DNA from: Solibacillus silvestris_B | GTDB lineage: Bacteria > Bacillota > Bacilli > Bacillales_A > Planococcaceae | Reading direction: 5' to 3' | NCBI RefSeq assembly: GCF_051967575.1 | Contig: NZ_JBQCJW010000018.1 | Coordinates: 1 to 64,000 of the forward strand | DNA: 64,000 nucleotides | Part shown: piece by piece, positions 7,594 to 17,134 of the stretch | Layout of the letters: each line of letters starts with the position of its first letter | Numbering within the stretch: the stretch's first letter is position 1 | Translations under genes and position numbers: made by a program | The notes under the pieces: generated by a model | What the model saw: the letters and a program-made list of their open reading frames with translations, nothing else | Databases searched by the model: none | What the model was told of the DNA's origin: nothing

Positions 7594-9237
7594 TTATTTC
7601 GCCGTTGTTGCACGCGTAATTTCAATGTTTAACAGTTCTGTAAACTCCGATAATTGTGCATCCGTCCACTTTAACTGCTGGGCCATATGTGCTAAAACTG
7701 CCTCTTTATGCGCCAAAACAGATGCGATATTAAAGAACATATCACCTGTACGACGCACGAAGAAATCTGCCGGCGTTGCTACAAGTTCGTGCTCGATGCC
7801 ATATTGCAGCTGTGCAAATAAAGCTTTTGGCATCGTGTCGTCTGCTTGCGCCACATAGCTGAATACTTTTTCAACATTCGAGCCGTAATGCTGAGCCAAA
7901 TAAGCCGCTTCCTCTTTCGTTAAGCCCGCCTTCACTCCTGGCTCTGTCTTTTTCGAAATAAACGTTTGTATATGCTTCGAGCCGCCTACTTCACCACCGG
8001 AAATCGTTATATTTTTTGTAATACACGGCTTGCTCGCTACGCCAAATTCGGCTTTTAAGCTCGCCGCAATTTTATCTACAACTGCTTCAGCCATTTTACG
8101 ATAGCCTGTTAATTTACCTCCCGCAATGGTTACTAAGCCTGAAGCGGATTCCCACACTTCATCGTGACGGGAAATTTCTGACGGTCCTTTCCCTTCTTCA
8201 TGAATTAACGGACGTACACCAGCCCAGCTTGACTCAATATCCGCATCCGTCACTTTTACATTAGGGAACATATAGTGAATGGCGTTCAGGATATAATCTC
8301 GATCAGATTGTTCGATATCCATATCGCGCGGGTCCCCTTTATAAAATGTATCTGTCGTACCTACGTATGCTTTACCGTTGCGCGGAATCGCAAATACCAT
8401 GCGGCCGTCCGGTGTATCAAAATAAACCGCCTGCTTTAACGGGAACTTTGATTCATCAAATACGATATGCACACCTTTTGATAAAATTAAATGTTTACCG
8501 CTTGTTTCCCCTTCGATTTTGCGTACATCATCTACCCATGGACCTGCTGCGTTCACCACTTTTTTCGCATGAATTTGGATTGTTTCATTCGATAGGAAAT
8601 CGGTCGCTTCAATGCCGACAATTTTTTTCGCATCATTATATAAAAAACCTGAAGCTTTCGTATAGTTCGCTAAAACAGCACCTTTTTCAATCGCGGCTTT
8701 TGCAACTTCAATTGTTAAGCGTGCATCGTCTGTACGGTATTCAACATATACACCGCCGCCTAATAATTCAGCCTGCTTCACTAACGGCTCTTTTTCCAAT
8801 GTTTGCGCACTATTTAACATATAGCGGCGCTCAGTTTTTTTAACTCCAGCTAAGAAATCGTACACACGCAGGCCAAGGGATGTTGAGAATTTGCCGAATG
8901 TACCGCCTTTATGGAACGGTAATAACATCCATACAGGTGTTGTTACGTGCGGCCCATTTTCATACACGATCGCACGCTCTTTCCCTAGCTCGGCTACTTC
9001 TTTAATTTCAAATTGCTTTAAATAGCGTAAGCCGCCGTGCACTAATTTTGTCGAGCGGCTTGACGTACCTGCCGCGAAATCCTGCATTTCCACTAATGCG
9101 ACTGATAATCCGCGTGTAATGGCATCAAGCGCAATTCCCACACCTGTAATACCGCCGCCAATAACTAAAACGTCATATTCCTTGCTCTGTAAATCATTAA
9201 TGATGACTGAACGTTGTAAAGATGAAGCTGTTGACAT
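7594..9237 (-). CDS. glpD: Aerobic glycerol-3-phosphate dehydrogenase
   Basis: This FAD enzyme oxidises glycerol-3-phosphate to dihydroxyacetone phosphate and feeds electrons to menaquinone at the membrane. The dinucleotide-binding motif VLVIGGGITGVGIALDA is near residue 27, followed by SSRSTKLVHGGLRYL and the later ESSWAGVRPL. From the ATG at 9237 the protein is 547 residues, normal for the family, and GGAGG lies just upstream. An upstream in-frame start at 9288 would begin inside the leader terminator and is rejected. It completes the glycerol pathway with glpF and glpK. Confidence 0.96.
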   Translation of the reverse strand: MSTASSLQRSVIINDLQSKEYDVLVIGGGITGVGIALDAITRGLSVALVEMQDFAAGTSSRSTKLVHGGLRYLKQFEIKEVAELGKERAIVYENGPHVTTPVWMLLPFHKGGTFGKFSTSLGLRVYDFLAGVKKTERRYMLNSAQTLEKEPLVKQAELLGGGVYVEYRTDDARLTIEVAKAAIEKGAVLANYTKASGFLYNDAKKIVGIEATDFLSNETIQIHAKKVVNAAGPWVDDVRKIEGETSGKHLILSKGVHIVFDESKFPLKQAVYFDTPDGRMVFAIPRNGKAYVGTTDTFYKGDPRDMDIEQSDRDYILNAIHYMFPNVKVTDADIESSWAGVRPLIHEEGKGPSEISRHDEVWESASGLVTIAGGKLTGYRKMAEAVVDKIAASLKAEFGVASKPCITKNITISGGEVGGSKHIQTFISKKTEPGVKAGLTKEEAAYLAQHYGSNVEKVFSYVAQADDTMPKALFAQLQYGIEHELVATPADFFVRRTGDMFFNIASVLAHKEAVLAHMAQQLKWTDAQLSEFTELLNIEITRATTAK

Positions 9238-9260
9238 AATAATTCCTCCTTCATGTAGAC

Positions 9261-9323
9261 AAAAAAAGAGAGACCTTAAGGAACACACAAAAATGGTCTT
9301 GTGCGCTCTATAAGGTCTCTCTT
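9261..9323 (-). promoter_or_regulatory. glpD leader terminator, probable GlpP antitermination site
   Basis: AAGAGAGACCTTA pairs with TAAGGTCTCTCTT in the minus-strand transcript and is followed by seven T residues. It lies between the glpD promoter and ribosome binding site, matching the known design of GlpP-controlled glpD leaders. Confidence 0.85.
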
Positions 9324-9353
9324 TTACTCAAACCGGTCTATTAACTTGGCTTT

Positions 9354-9382
9354 ATCTTAACGCTTTAAACTAAAAATTGCAA
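9354..9382 (-). promoter_or_regulatory. Sigma-A-type promoter for glpD
   Basis: TTGCAA and TAAGAT are separated by exactly 17 nt on the minus strand. About 15 bp further upstream (9397-9411) is ATGAAAGCGTTACAA, one mismatch from the loose CcpA cre consensus, so catabolite control is possible but unproven. Confidence 0.75.
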
Positions 9383-9452
9383 GTCATTTACTTCGCTTGT
9401 AACGCTTTCATTCAATTAGATCCCAATAATTATTGGATTCCGGAAGACGTTA

Positions 9453-9950
9453 CTATTGTTGGCACTTACTTGGTTCTAAATTAAGTCTGTCCAGTCGATA
9501 ATCTTCAATTAATTCAAGATTTCTTTTATTGCCCAAATAGTTTTTTATTTGCTGATTAATATTAGGAATCAACAAAATTGAATCCAAATTTTCTAAAGGA
9601 ACCCATTTCACCGCAGTTTGAAAAGGGTCTGGACAAAGGGATGATTTGGATATTGAGTTATTCTTTAAAATGCATTCAAAAATAAGATGAAGTCCATGTT
9701 TTACATTAACATCATAATCCCCGGATTGCTTATGCGGGGAAAACTCATAAATTAATGCTAACGGTCCGACATCAACATGTGCCGAAGTTTCTTCAAACAC
9801 TTCTCTCGCGACACCCTCTATTATCGTTTCCCCCGGCTCAAGTCCTCCACCAGGTAAATTATAATGTACCCCATTATGATCATACTCAACTAAAAGTATC
9901 GAATTATTCTCGATTATAAGCCCTGTACATCGTATTCTTACATGTGACAA
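9453..9950 (-). CDS. NUDIX hydrolase
   Basis: The 165-residue protein contains a Nudix box GGGLEPGETIIEGVAREVFEE (residues about 34-54) with the metal-binding REVFEE core. Such enzymes hydrolyse nucleoside diphosphates linked to another group; the substrate here cannot be told. The TTG start at 9950 lies behind AGGTGG at good spacing, giving MSHVRIRC. A second NUDIX domain is encoded 25 bp upstream in the broken fusion gene, so two NUDIX genes are adjacent on one strand. Confidence 0.85.
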   Translation of the reverse strand: MSHVRIRCTGLIIENNSILLVEYDHNGVHYNLPGGGLEPGETIIEGVAREVFEETSAHVDVGPLALIYEFSPHKQSGDYDVNVKHGLHLIFECILKNNSISKSSLCPDPFQTAVKWVPLENLDSILLIPNINQQIKNYLGNKRNLELIEDYRLDRLNLEPSKCQQ

Positions 9951-9975
9951 TTTTCCACCTCATCCTTTAAAATAA

Positions 9976-11390
9976 TTAGATTTTCAATTGTTTTTCCAGA
10001 AGGTACAATTTAGCCATTAAGTATGCATGTGCAGTGAATAGTTGTGTATTAATTTGTTTTGCCCTAATTAAACTATCCATTTCATTAAAATCTATCAATT
10101 TAATATTAATCTCTTCAGTATGATCTAGGTCTTGTTCAAACTCCTTATAGGCATCGAGCATCAGGAAAGTAATTACTTTGTTGGTTTGTGTGGCTGGGTT
10201 AATCATAAAGTCGCCCAAAAAAATAGGCGTTCTTTCTGAAATATAACCTGTCTCTTCTCTTACTTCTCGGATTATCCCTTCCTCGTATGTTTCATTCTCT
10301 TCTATTTTTCCAGCAGGAACTTCTATGAAAAAGTCTTTACCAGCATAACGATACTGTTCAACAAGTACAATTTGGTTCTCTTTCGTTATAACTACAGCAT
10401 TTACCCAATCAGAATATTCGTGTACATAATAGTCATCAATTACAATCCTATTTGGAAGCTCACATTGATCTTTTTCAATTCTCATTCTAAAGTGATTCAT
10501 TATTCTTATCTGTTCTTCAGTTAACTGTTCTTTTCTCCAGTACATATGCATCAAGCTATACTCAAAGACTTCTTTTAGTTTTATAAACAAAGGAAGTAAA
10601 TCTAACATTTCCTTGGTCATATTATTTTCCTCTTGGTACCCCTCGATGATTGCTTTTGTAATACCTCTTCCATATTCCATGATGTTTCCGCCACCGACAA
10701 ATGAATACTCGATTGCACTATAAATGGGAACAGCTAAATCAAAGATATAAAAATGCCTCTCACAATCCTGAAAATCAATCATTGACAGTTTTAAATCACG
10801 ATCTACCACAACATTTTCCAACCATAAATCCCCGTGTAACAATCCATAATTGGCATTGTTTTTTGGAAGGTTTTTAATCTTTGTTAAATTTTCTTGTGCA
10901 ACCTCTCTAATTATAGTTTCTTCCTCAGGAATATATTTCAAGAAAGCATATTCCTCATTTTGATGCCAATCCTTTATATACCTAATCGGATGGTTTTCTT
11001 CATATTTTTTTGGAGAGGCGATGCAATAGACCGATTTGCCTGCCTAACTCTTTTAATACATCTGCATTCCATTGATTTCTTGATAAGTGCCTACCTGGGG
11101 CAGCTTCATAAAGAACCGCTAAGAGTTCCTTATCGTTAATGGCGATCTTTTCTACCTCTTGACCATTTATCGAAACAATTACAGGAGATACCCCTAGTCC
11201 TGCTTTATATAGGTAGTTTGTATAGGTAACCTCTTCTACTTGTTCATTTTAACCTTTGTAGTTAGTAATCCTTGCAAAATATTTGCCTTGTGCTCCGGTA
11301 CACCGAAACATTTCATTTGTTACTGCTTCGACTTTTATAAAATCCACTGGATATATACCGTTAAACAATTCTAGTATTTGTTGTTCCATA
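9976..11390 (-). pseudogene. Phosphotransferase (APH)-NUDIX fusion gene, broken by one stop and one frameshift
   Basis: The C-terminal 321 residues are open from 10941. They hold the second half of an APH-type kinase (HGDLWLENVVV, SMIDFQDCER) fused to an ADP-ribose-pyrophosphatase-like NUDIX domain (PAGKIEENETYEEGIIREVREETG). Reading upstream restores the kinase N-lobe: an ATG at 11390 with GGGAG upstream, then MEQQILELFNGIYP..., a TAA at 11249-11251, and on to ...GLLHRLSKK, where an A7 tract at 11005-11011 needs one base removed to rejoin the downstream frame. With both lesions repaired the protein would be about 470 residues. Whether the remaining C-terminal part is translated is unknown. 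Confidence 0.75.
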
Positions 11391-11430
11391 GTAGCTTTCT
11401 CCCGCCTATATAAATAGATTATTACTAAAC

Positions 11431-11462
11431 TTGCTATTCTACTTACAGAATCGCGCCCGACC
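11431..11462 (-). repeat. Dispersed terminator-like hairpin, degenerate copy
   Basis: The right half (ACAGAATCGCGCCCGA) is intact and the left half is degraded. It lies about 40 bp behind the DinB-family gene stop codon. Confidence 0.5.
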
Positions 11463-11497
11463 GTGTAAAATCACCATTCATTTAAAGGACCATTACT

Positions 11498-11971
11498 TCA
11501 ATAAGATTGCAGTGATTTTATCTCTCTACCAATAAAATTAGCTGGTACAGGGCTTATTTCTAGTTCTCTTGCCCAAATAGAAATTTGACCTACATGGTGA
11601 ATTTCATGGGTAATTATATGATGTAATATTTCTTCTGAAGTGTATTTTTCTTCATCCCAAGAAACCCGAACAAATTTTTCTTTGCTATCTGAATTAGTTT
11701 TAAAAAATTCAACGATTTCTTTCCGTGCTTTATCTGAAAGAGATTTAACTTTTTCAAGTGTATTATATTCATCAAACTGAAAGACAATATCTTCTTTTCC
11801 TTGAATCCCACGAATCCAACTATATTCCACATCTATTATATGAAAAAGTGTATATAATATATTTCCCACTCCACCTCTTCGGTCTTTTGACAACTCGTAA
11901 ATTGTAAGTTGATTGCACCATTCAAACCATTCATCTCTAACCTGCCAGTTATATTCAAACAATTTAATCAT
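11498..11971 (-). CDS. DinB-family protein (putative metal-dependent hydrolase)
   Basis: The 157-residue four-helix-bundle protein has the family's metal-binding histidine pattern: one histidine in LFHIIDVEYSWIRG (near residue 44) and a cluster HHIITHEIHHVGQI (near 115-128). Length and WARELEISPVP close to the end fit the YizA-like DinB family, which includes thiol-dependent transferases and many unknowns. The ATG has GGAG about 6 nt upstream. The physiological substrate is unknown. Confidence 0.85.
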   Translation of the reverse strand: MIKLFEYNWQVRDEWFEWCNQLTIYELSKDRRGGVGNILYTLFHIIDVEYSWIRGIQGKEDIVFQFDEYNTLEKVKSLSDKARKEIVEFFKTNSDSKEKFVRVSWDEEKYTSEEILHHIITHEIHHVGQISIWARELEISPVPANFIGREIKSLQSY

Positions 11972-12102
11972 TGTAAATCTCCAATCTAGCTATTTATTTT
12001 AGATAATTTATATAATAGAAAATATCCTATAATTATTCTGCATGCTGAGGTTCAATACCTTGTATACATGAAGTTAACTCAATTTATAATAATTATGGTT
12101 CG

Positions 12103-12231
12103 CTAATCCCCATGGCTAATAATAGAATAGCAATCCGTGTTCGATCCTCTTTCTGTATAGAAAAAAATACTTGCCATCACAGGCAACATAGATAGAATCC
12201 CAAAAATTGTCCCTACTTTTCTTTTTTTCAA
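12103..12231 (-). pseudogene. Very small membrane protein, probably frameshifted
   Basis: From TTG at 12231, behind a G-rich ribosome binding site, the frame reads MKKRKVGTIFGILSMLPVMASIFFYTE and then GSNTDCYSIISHGD. Shifting one base after the TYTE region gives KEDRTRIAILLLAMGISEP, which looks more natural. I infer an ancestral protein of about 46 residues with one membrane helix and a single indel. Unknown function. Confidence 0.35.
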
Positions 12232-12427
12232 AATCAGTCCCCCCTCAACTCCTTTTGCAATACAGGCAAGCGCTGTTGCTTTATACAATATTTGCCCGAA
12301 TCTTGAAAACTACTTCACCTATATTTTGATTTCCTGCTTAAAAATATCTTAACAGCATTCCCATAAATATTCCATTTCTCTTTACAGGTCAATTTTATTC
12401 GATGTCTTGTCCAACTTGCAGTAAAGC

Positions 12428-12469
12428 AAAAAATTCCCTCCAACTCAAATAATGAATTGAAAGGAATTT
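12428..12469 (-). terminator. Terminator of the pnkp-hen1 operon
   Basis: On the minus strand AAATTCC pairs with GGAATTT, followed by six T residues, 37 bp behind the pnkp stop codon. Confidence 0.7.
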
Positions 12470-12505
12470 ACCGTGTATTTTTCAAAATTATTTTTCGATT
12501 ATTTT

Positions 12506-15085
12506 TTATAAACGAGGATCGATTGTATCGCTTTCTAACGCGAGAGTTGCAAGTGCACATTCATGAACACGAGTGCTACTTTCTAAACTTACAAAGCGTG
12601 AAATACCTTCTAAGCCTAATTTGAATTCTAATAAGGCGTTTTTCATTTTACGAGAAGGATTACGCTGTTTTAACTTTTTCATAAATGCTTCATTGGTATA
12701 GTCCATGCCGTATATGATGCGTAAATATTCACGGCCGCGCACTTTAATAGCTGGCTGCAGTAATTTTCCTTTATAGTAGGCTAGGAAATCCAATGGCTTA
12801 ATGACAATGCCCTCGTGACCATTTTCAGTCATGTCCTGCCACCAGTTCATTACTTCCTGTTCATCCTTTTCGCTTTCGATTAAACGATATTCTGTTGCAA
12901 TAAACAGTTCGCTATCTTTAGCTAAATGCGCATTCATTTGCATATGCCAGCTATGAGGCTGATGGAAGTTTGTTGATGAGCTATGTGCAAGAATATGAAA
13001 TGGGGCTATTTGTATGCCCGATAGCTCATTTGTTGGCCAGCAATAGTTTTTGAATACCGCATCAAAGCGTGCAGCGTTTTTATACTTTTGTGTGTATTCC
13101 TCCAGCCAGCTTGTCACGTCCACATGCTCTGTTGCCTTAAACTTTTCGATGAGCTTATAGCGATCCATTATTGCATTTTCAGCGACCGTTTCATATTGTT
13201 GATCGATTAAGCGATGTGCTTTTAAATTCCAAGGTAAAATTTCGGCGTCCATTAAGACGAAGTTTGTTTTGAATTGCTCAAAGTAATTTTTAGCGGCTAG
13301 CTCAGCATGGATTTTTTCAACCATTTTTTCCTGCTGTGTATGTTCAAAGAAAGCTCGACCTGTACGTGTTGTAATGTAGCCTAGGCTGTCACTGTTAATG
13401 AACTCTTTTGCCACGGCTCTATTTTTTGCAATAAAGATGACTGCGCGGCTGCCCATATGCTTTTTCTCAGCAATCATTTTTTGAATACCGTTTTTCTTAT
13501 AGTAATGAAATGCCTCTGCAGGGTGTTCCAAGTAGTCCGGTAGTGCAGATGTTTGTGGTGTTGGACTCATTGTTGGCGGAATGTAGATCACCTGCTCTAA
13601 AGGCAATGTATGGTGGGAGAATGTATCCATTGCTGCCAAAGCTTTTTCTTTCGGAATTGTTATTTGATCCCCACTCGTTGTATGAACAGCAAAACCTTTT
13701 ATAAATTGTGCTACATTTGGCGGACTAAATCGCTTGTTTTTCGCCTCTAAAATAGGGTTGTCCTCAGTGCCGGCATAGTTTGCGAATGCTTTCACACTTT
13801 TAAATGTCTGCTCAGGATATTGAAATGCCGTAAGCTCGCCGCCAAATACAGCTCCCTGGTCAATATTAATTGTTCGGTTTGCTTTAAACGGCAGTATTTT
13901 AACGTCATGTCCCCAAATAATCAGCTCACTTGTTTTATGCTGTGTAAACCAATCACCACGTACAGTCTTACTGGAACTGTCCGTTTGCTGAGTATCACCG
14001 TAACGGCAAAAGTCAGAAATACGTTTAGATTCCTTGCCGATGTAATGATCCTTTATACCGGCATGTGTAACAACAGCTTGGGTAATATTATTTCTCGTTA
14101 AAATATAATGTGACGGAGCTTTTAATAGCATGTTTGCGAAACGTTCTTTTAGTGCTTTAGCAGTCTCTTCGCCATGCACCTTTGCGTACTCGGTAAATTC
14201 TTGCTCAACAAGTTCATCCCCGTGGTTGAGCGAAACGTTTTTCCCTTCTAGCCAGCGCGCTATTTTCCAGCCATGATTGCTGTCTGTCATATAGCTTAAT
14301 CCAGCTTCAATTTGATTTAACCAAAATTTCATTGTTTCAATTGATTTAGGGCCGCGGCTCATGATGTCGCCTACAGAAATTAACCGGCGTCCAGCTGGGT
14401 GAACATATACATCGCCGCGCTGTTCATAGCCAAGTTCCTTCAGGAGCACAATCATCTCATCGTAGCAGCCATGAATATCCCCAATAATATCAAAGCCGTT
14501 TTCTGTTTCTAAATAAAACTCATTTGAATCTCGAATAATTTCGACTTCTTCGTCATCTACTTTATAAACTTTAGCGAACGGCTCTTTTTTAATTGCTTTC
14601 AGCTCATACTTCAACGTATTGAATTGCTGCAACACACGTTTATTACCTCGTGGGTGATCGCGTAACCTATCACGGGCTAGCAGTTGCTCTTTTGGTGTAG
14701 TTAAAATAAGCGCTAGAACCGGTACATGATGACGCTTAGCAATTTCAAAATATTTGGCGCGTTCAAAACCGCGTAAATTTGTTGCATCAATTATCGATAC
14801 TTTATTTAATTTTGCACGGGCTTCCACAATCGTATGAAGCGCGTTAAAAGCCTGTTCTGTAATGCGCTGATACTCTTCGTAAACAATGTCCTCATCATCC
14901 TTTGATATAGCTGAAATATCAATAAAATCAACATCCGCAACAAGCTTACGATAGTAGTCAGAGCTTATAATCTCGCTTTCAAGGAGCTGACCTGAATCAA
15001 CTAATGATTGCAGTAATGTTGTTTTCCCACTATTCGAGGGTCCAATTAAAAGTACAATCGCCCCATTTGGAAGTTTAAATTGCAT
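12506..15085 (-). CDS. pnkp: Bacterial Pnkp: polynucleotide kinase-phosphatase-ligase for RNA repair
   Basis: The 859-residue protein has three parts. A 5'-kinase carries the P-loop GPSNSGKT at 15-22 and IIDATN near 98-103. A metallophosphoesterase carries GDIHGCYDE at 202-210, VTHAGI at 339-344 and WGHD at 391-394. A C-terminal ligase-like adenylyltransferase has its motif EKKHMGSRAV at 540-549. It heals 2',3'-cyclic-phosphate and 5'-OH RNA ends and seals them together with Hen1. The phosphatase motifs are non-standard: GDIMSRGP replaces GDxxDRGP and SNHG replaces GNH(D/E). It overlaps hen1 by 11 nt, showing translational coupling. Ribotoxin-damaged tRNA is the likely target, by analogy. Confidence 0.93.
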   Translation of the reverse strand: MQFKLPNGAIVLLIGPSNSGKTTLLQSLVDSGQLLESEIISSDYYRKLVADVDFIDISAISKDDEDIVYEEYQRITEQAFNALHTIVEARAKLNKVSIIDATNLRGFERAKYFEIAKRHHVPVLALILTTPKEQLLARDRLRDHPRGNKRVLQQFNTLKYELKAIKKEPFAKVYKVDDEEVEIIRDSNEFYLETENGFDIIGDIHGCYDEMIVLLKELGYEQRGDVYVHPAGRRLISVGDIMSRGPKSIETMKFWLNQIEAGLSYMTDSNHGWKIARWLEGKNVSLNHGDELVEQEFTEYAKVHGEETAKALKERFANMLLKAPSHYILTRNNITQAVVTHAGIKDHYIGKESKRISDFCRYGDTQQTDSSSKTVRGDWFTQHKTSELIIWGHDVKILPFKANRTINIDQGAVFGGELTAFQYPEQTFKSVKAFANYAGTEDNPILEAKNKRFSPPNVAQFIKGFAVHTTSGDQITIPKEKALAAMDTFSHHTLPLEQVIYIPPTMSPTPQTSALPDYLEHPAEAFHYYKKNGIQKMIAEKKHMGSRAVIFIAKNRAVAKEFINSDSLGYITTRTGRAFFEHTQQEKMVEKIHAELAAKNYFEQFKTNFVLMDAEILPWNLKAHRLIDQQYETVAENAIMDRYKLIEKFKATEHVDVTSWLEEYTQKYKNAARFDAVFKNYCWPTNELSGIQIAPFHILAHSSSTNFHQPHSWHMQMNAHLAKDSELFIATEYRLIESEKDEQEVMNWWQDMTENGHEGIVIKPLDFLAYYKGKLLQPAIKVRGREYLRIIYGMDYTNEAFMKKLKQRNPSRKMKNALLEFKLGLEGISRFVSLESSTRVHECALATLALESDTIDPRL

Positions 15086-16364
15086 GTGAATCTCTCCTTG
15101 TCATGATACACATTTGAGTAGGAGCACCGTATTGCTCATGTACAGAACCGATCCCTTCAAATTGCAAATCATAGTTTGGCGCAACAGCTATACACCACGC
15201 CTCAAACTGCTTGCGGTCCCATTCGAAGCGGTGATCATCATGACGCATATCCTCAAGTTTGTAAACTGTATTATACTCCGCGTTTGGTGTCGTAATAATT
15301 AGATGCTTTGGCGTGTAGTTTTGTGTTATGAGCTGCATAATTTGAGGCAGTCTTTCCTCATCAATATGCTCAATGACCTCGCATAAAATAAATACATCCG
15401 CCTCTGTAAACTCTTTGTCCTCATAGTAAAGCGATCCCCATTTAATAATAGGTGTCGTGGCGAATTGCTTATCAGCAAAACGTTTTTCCATTTTAGCAAG
15501 TGCATGATTACTTGGATCCACAGAGTATAGCTTTGAAATTGTGTTCATTTGCGCAAGAAGCATCGATAATTTCCCTTCTCCTGCCCCCATATCGATGACT
15601 GTTTTAGGCTTAAAAGCGGCAACTGCACGAGCTATAGTTTCATAGCGATGCGTATTTAGTGATGGCTTTTCTACTTTTTGCTCATTTTCTTCATTAAAGA
15701 ACAATTGCTTAAAGCGTAATGCTTTTTTATAAATAAAATCACGCATTGGATGGTTTTCAAGCCATCCCTGACCGTAGTGTTGCAGACGTTCACGCTCTGC
15801 TTCATCAATAAAGTAATGCTTATAGTCATCCATTACAGGTATTAGAATAAAAATTTGTTGTAATGCCATCTTTAAAGTAATGTTATTAGAGAGCGTTAAA
15901 AAACGTGCCCGTTTTGCTGCTGTCATTGTATCAAATGTCACATCATAGCCTAGTGGTTCCCATAAATTTTGAATTTCTTCGTCTGATAGGCTTGATGATA
16001 TTGGGCCAAACTCAAACGTAAATGGAAATTCCATTGATGCATATGTTATATATTCTTCCTTAGGCTTTCCGTTAAGCGCTGTGCCTAAAGCTGAGCGAAT
16101 AAGTGATAAGAAAATTGTACTTACAGCAAATTCACGGTCATTAATATAATGGGTGATATCAAACGCTTCATTTTCTTTAACGAGCGCTAATGAATCGGGT
16201 GTAACAAAAATTGAAGCGTGTAATTCGTCATCTGTCATTTTATGATAAACAAATCGGACCGCATGACCTTTTACTTGGCGCTCATAAACGGTTGCCGGGT
16301 TTTTCGCCAGTAGATGTGAAATTGCTTTCACATGAGGATTTTTCGTATAAATAGATAATTGCAT
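15075..16364 (-). CDS. hen1: 3'-terminal RNA ribose 2'-O-methyltransferase Hen1
   Basis: The 429-residue protein has the bacterial Hen1 layout. An N-terminal domain stimulates Pnkp ligase activity, and a C-terminal SAM methyltransferase has VIDMGAGEGKLS and the metal-binding EVIEHID (glutamates plus histidine) with a later RHDDHRFEWDR. It methylates the 2'-OH at the broken RNA 3' end so that the repaired junction resists renewed cleavage. The downstream pnkp start lies inside its last codons. The operon starts here; nothing upstream belongs to it. Bacterial Pnkp-Hen1 is a known pair. Confidence 0.93.
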   Translation of the reverse strand: MQLSIYTKNPHVKAISHLLAKNPATVYERQVKGHAVRFVYHKMTDDELHASIFVTPDSLALVKENEAFDITHYINDREFAVSTIFLSLIRSALGTALNGKPKEEYITYASMEFPFTFEFGPISSSLSDEEIQNLWEPLGYDVTFDTMTAAKRARFLTLSNNITLKMALQQIFILIPVMDDYKHYFIDEAERERLQHYGQGWLENHPMRDFIYKKALRFKQLFFNEENEQKVEKPSLNTHRYETIARAVAAFKPKTVIDMGAGEGKLSMLLAQMNTISKLYSVDPSNHALAKMEKRFADKQFATTPIIKWGSLYYEDKEFTEADVFILCEVIEHIDEERLPQIMQLITQNYTPKHLIITTPNAEYNTVYKLEDMRHDDHRFEWDRKQFEAWCIAVAPNYDLQFEGIGSVHEQYGAPTQMCIMTRRDSHAI

Positions 16365-16574
16365 AAATTTAAATTTTCTCCTTTAAGGCATTATTACTAA
16401 TTTCTATTATAAATGAGAGCTAGAAGGGATGTTTGAAAAATTAAAACGTACCTAATAAAGCCACATTTAAATTTCCGATTCCCAATTTTCACCTAATTTG
16501 CAAAAAATGGTCGTGTTCTACTTTTCAGGCGTTCCGTTCCTCATTTTAATTAACAACATTCTAATGACTATAAA

Positions 16575-16955
16575 TCAGCTTTGCAGTTCACTCATTAAAG
16601 CATGTGTATTTTCTTCAGTATCTTTAAAGAAGGTCATCCACGTTTCTGTATTTCCAATTTTTGCAACGACATGAGGCTGGTCGATAAAGGAAACTCCCTT
16701 TCCAGTCAATTCTTCAACAGATCTTTTTATATCTTGTACCTGAAAATAAAAAACTGAACTTGAATTTGCATACTGATTGTTTTCTGGTATTGAAAGAAGC
16801 AGGCGTAGCCCATTGCAATGGAAGAATGCCATATTTTCTGTACTGAATAGCAGCGGTAAGCCCAATACTTCTTTATAAAATTCAATTGCACGTTCAACAT
16901 TTTTTACTGGAATACCGATTTGTCCAATTTTTTGAATTTTACTAGTTTCCATCAT
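16575..16955 (-). CDS. VOC-family (glyoxalase/bleomycin-resistance-like) protein
   Basis: About 126 residues from the ATG at 16955, which sits 5 nt after GGAGG. IGIPVKNVERAIEFYKEVLGLPLLF and the closing WMTFFKDTEENTHALMSE are typical of single-domain VOC proteins. Metal-binding residues could be the histidine in FFHCNGLRLLL and the glutamate near the end. Substrate not predictable. An upstream start at 16991 adds 12 poorly coding residues and is less likely. Confidence 0.85.
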   Translation of the reverse strand: MMETSKIQKIGQIGIPVKNVERAIEFYKEVLGLPLLFSTENMAFFHCNGLRLLLSIPENNQYANSSSVFYFQVQDIKRSVEELTGKGVSFIDQPHVVAKIGNTETWMTFFKDTEENTHALMSELQS

Positions 16956-17134
16956 TTTTCCTCCATTCACCTTTGAATAATATTTAGTCACATTTCATTA
17001 AATAATTTACAATGTGGCTTTAAAAAGTTTTCCCTCATACCTTGTAGACATTTAGTTTTTAAATTGCCCTTTGCTACCTATTGAGGGGATTCTATAAAAG
17101 AAAGAACTTTAAACTGTTCATCTAAAGGTTTAAT

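Noticed and set aside
9397..9411. CcpA cre box upstream of glpD
   Set aside because: One mismatch in a conserved position of the loose consensus; kept only as a remark in the promoter entry.
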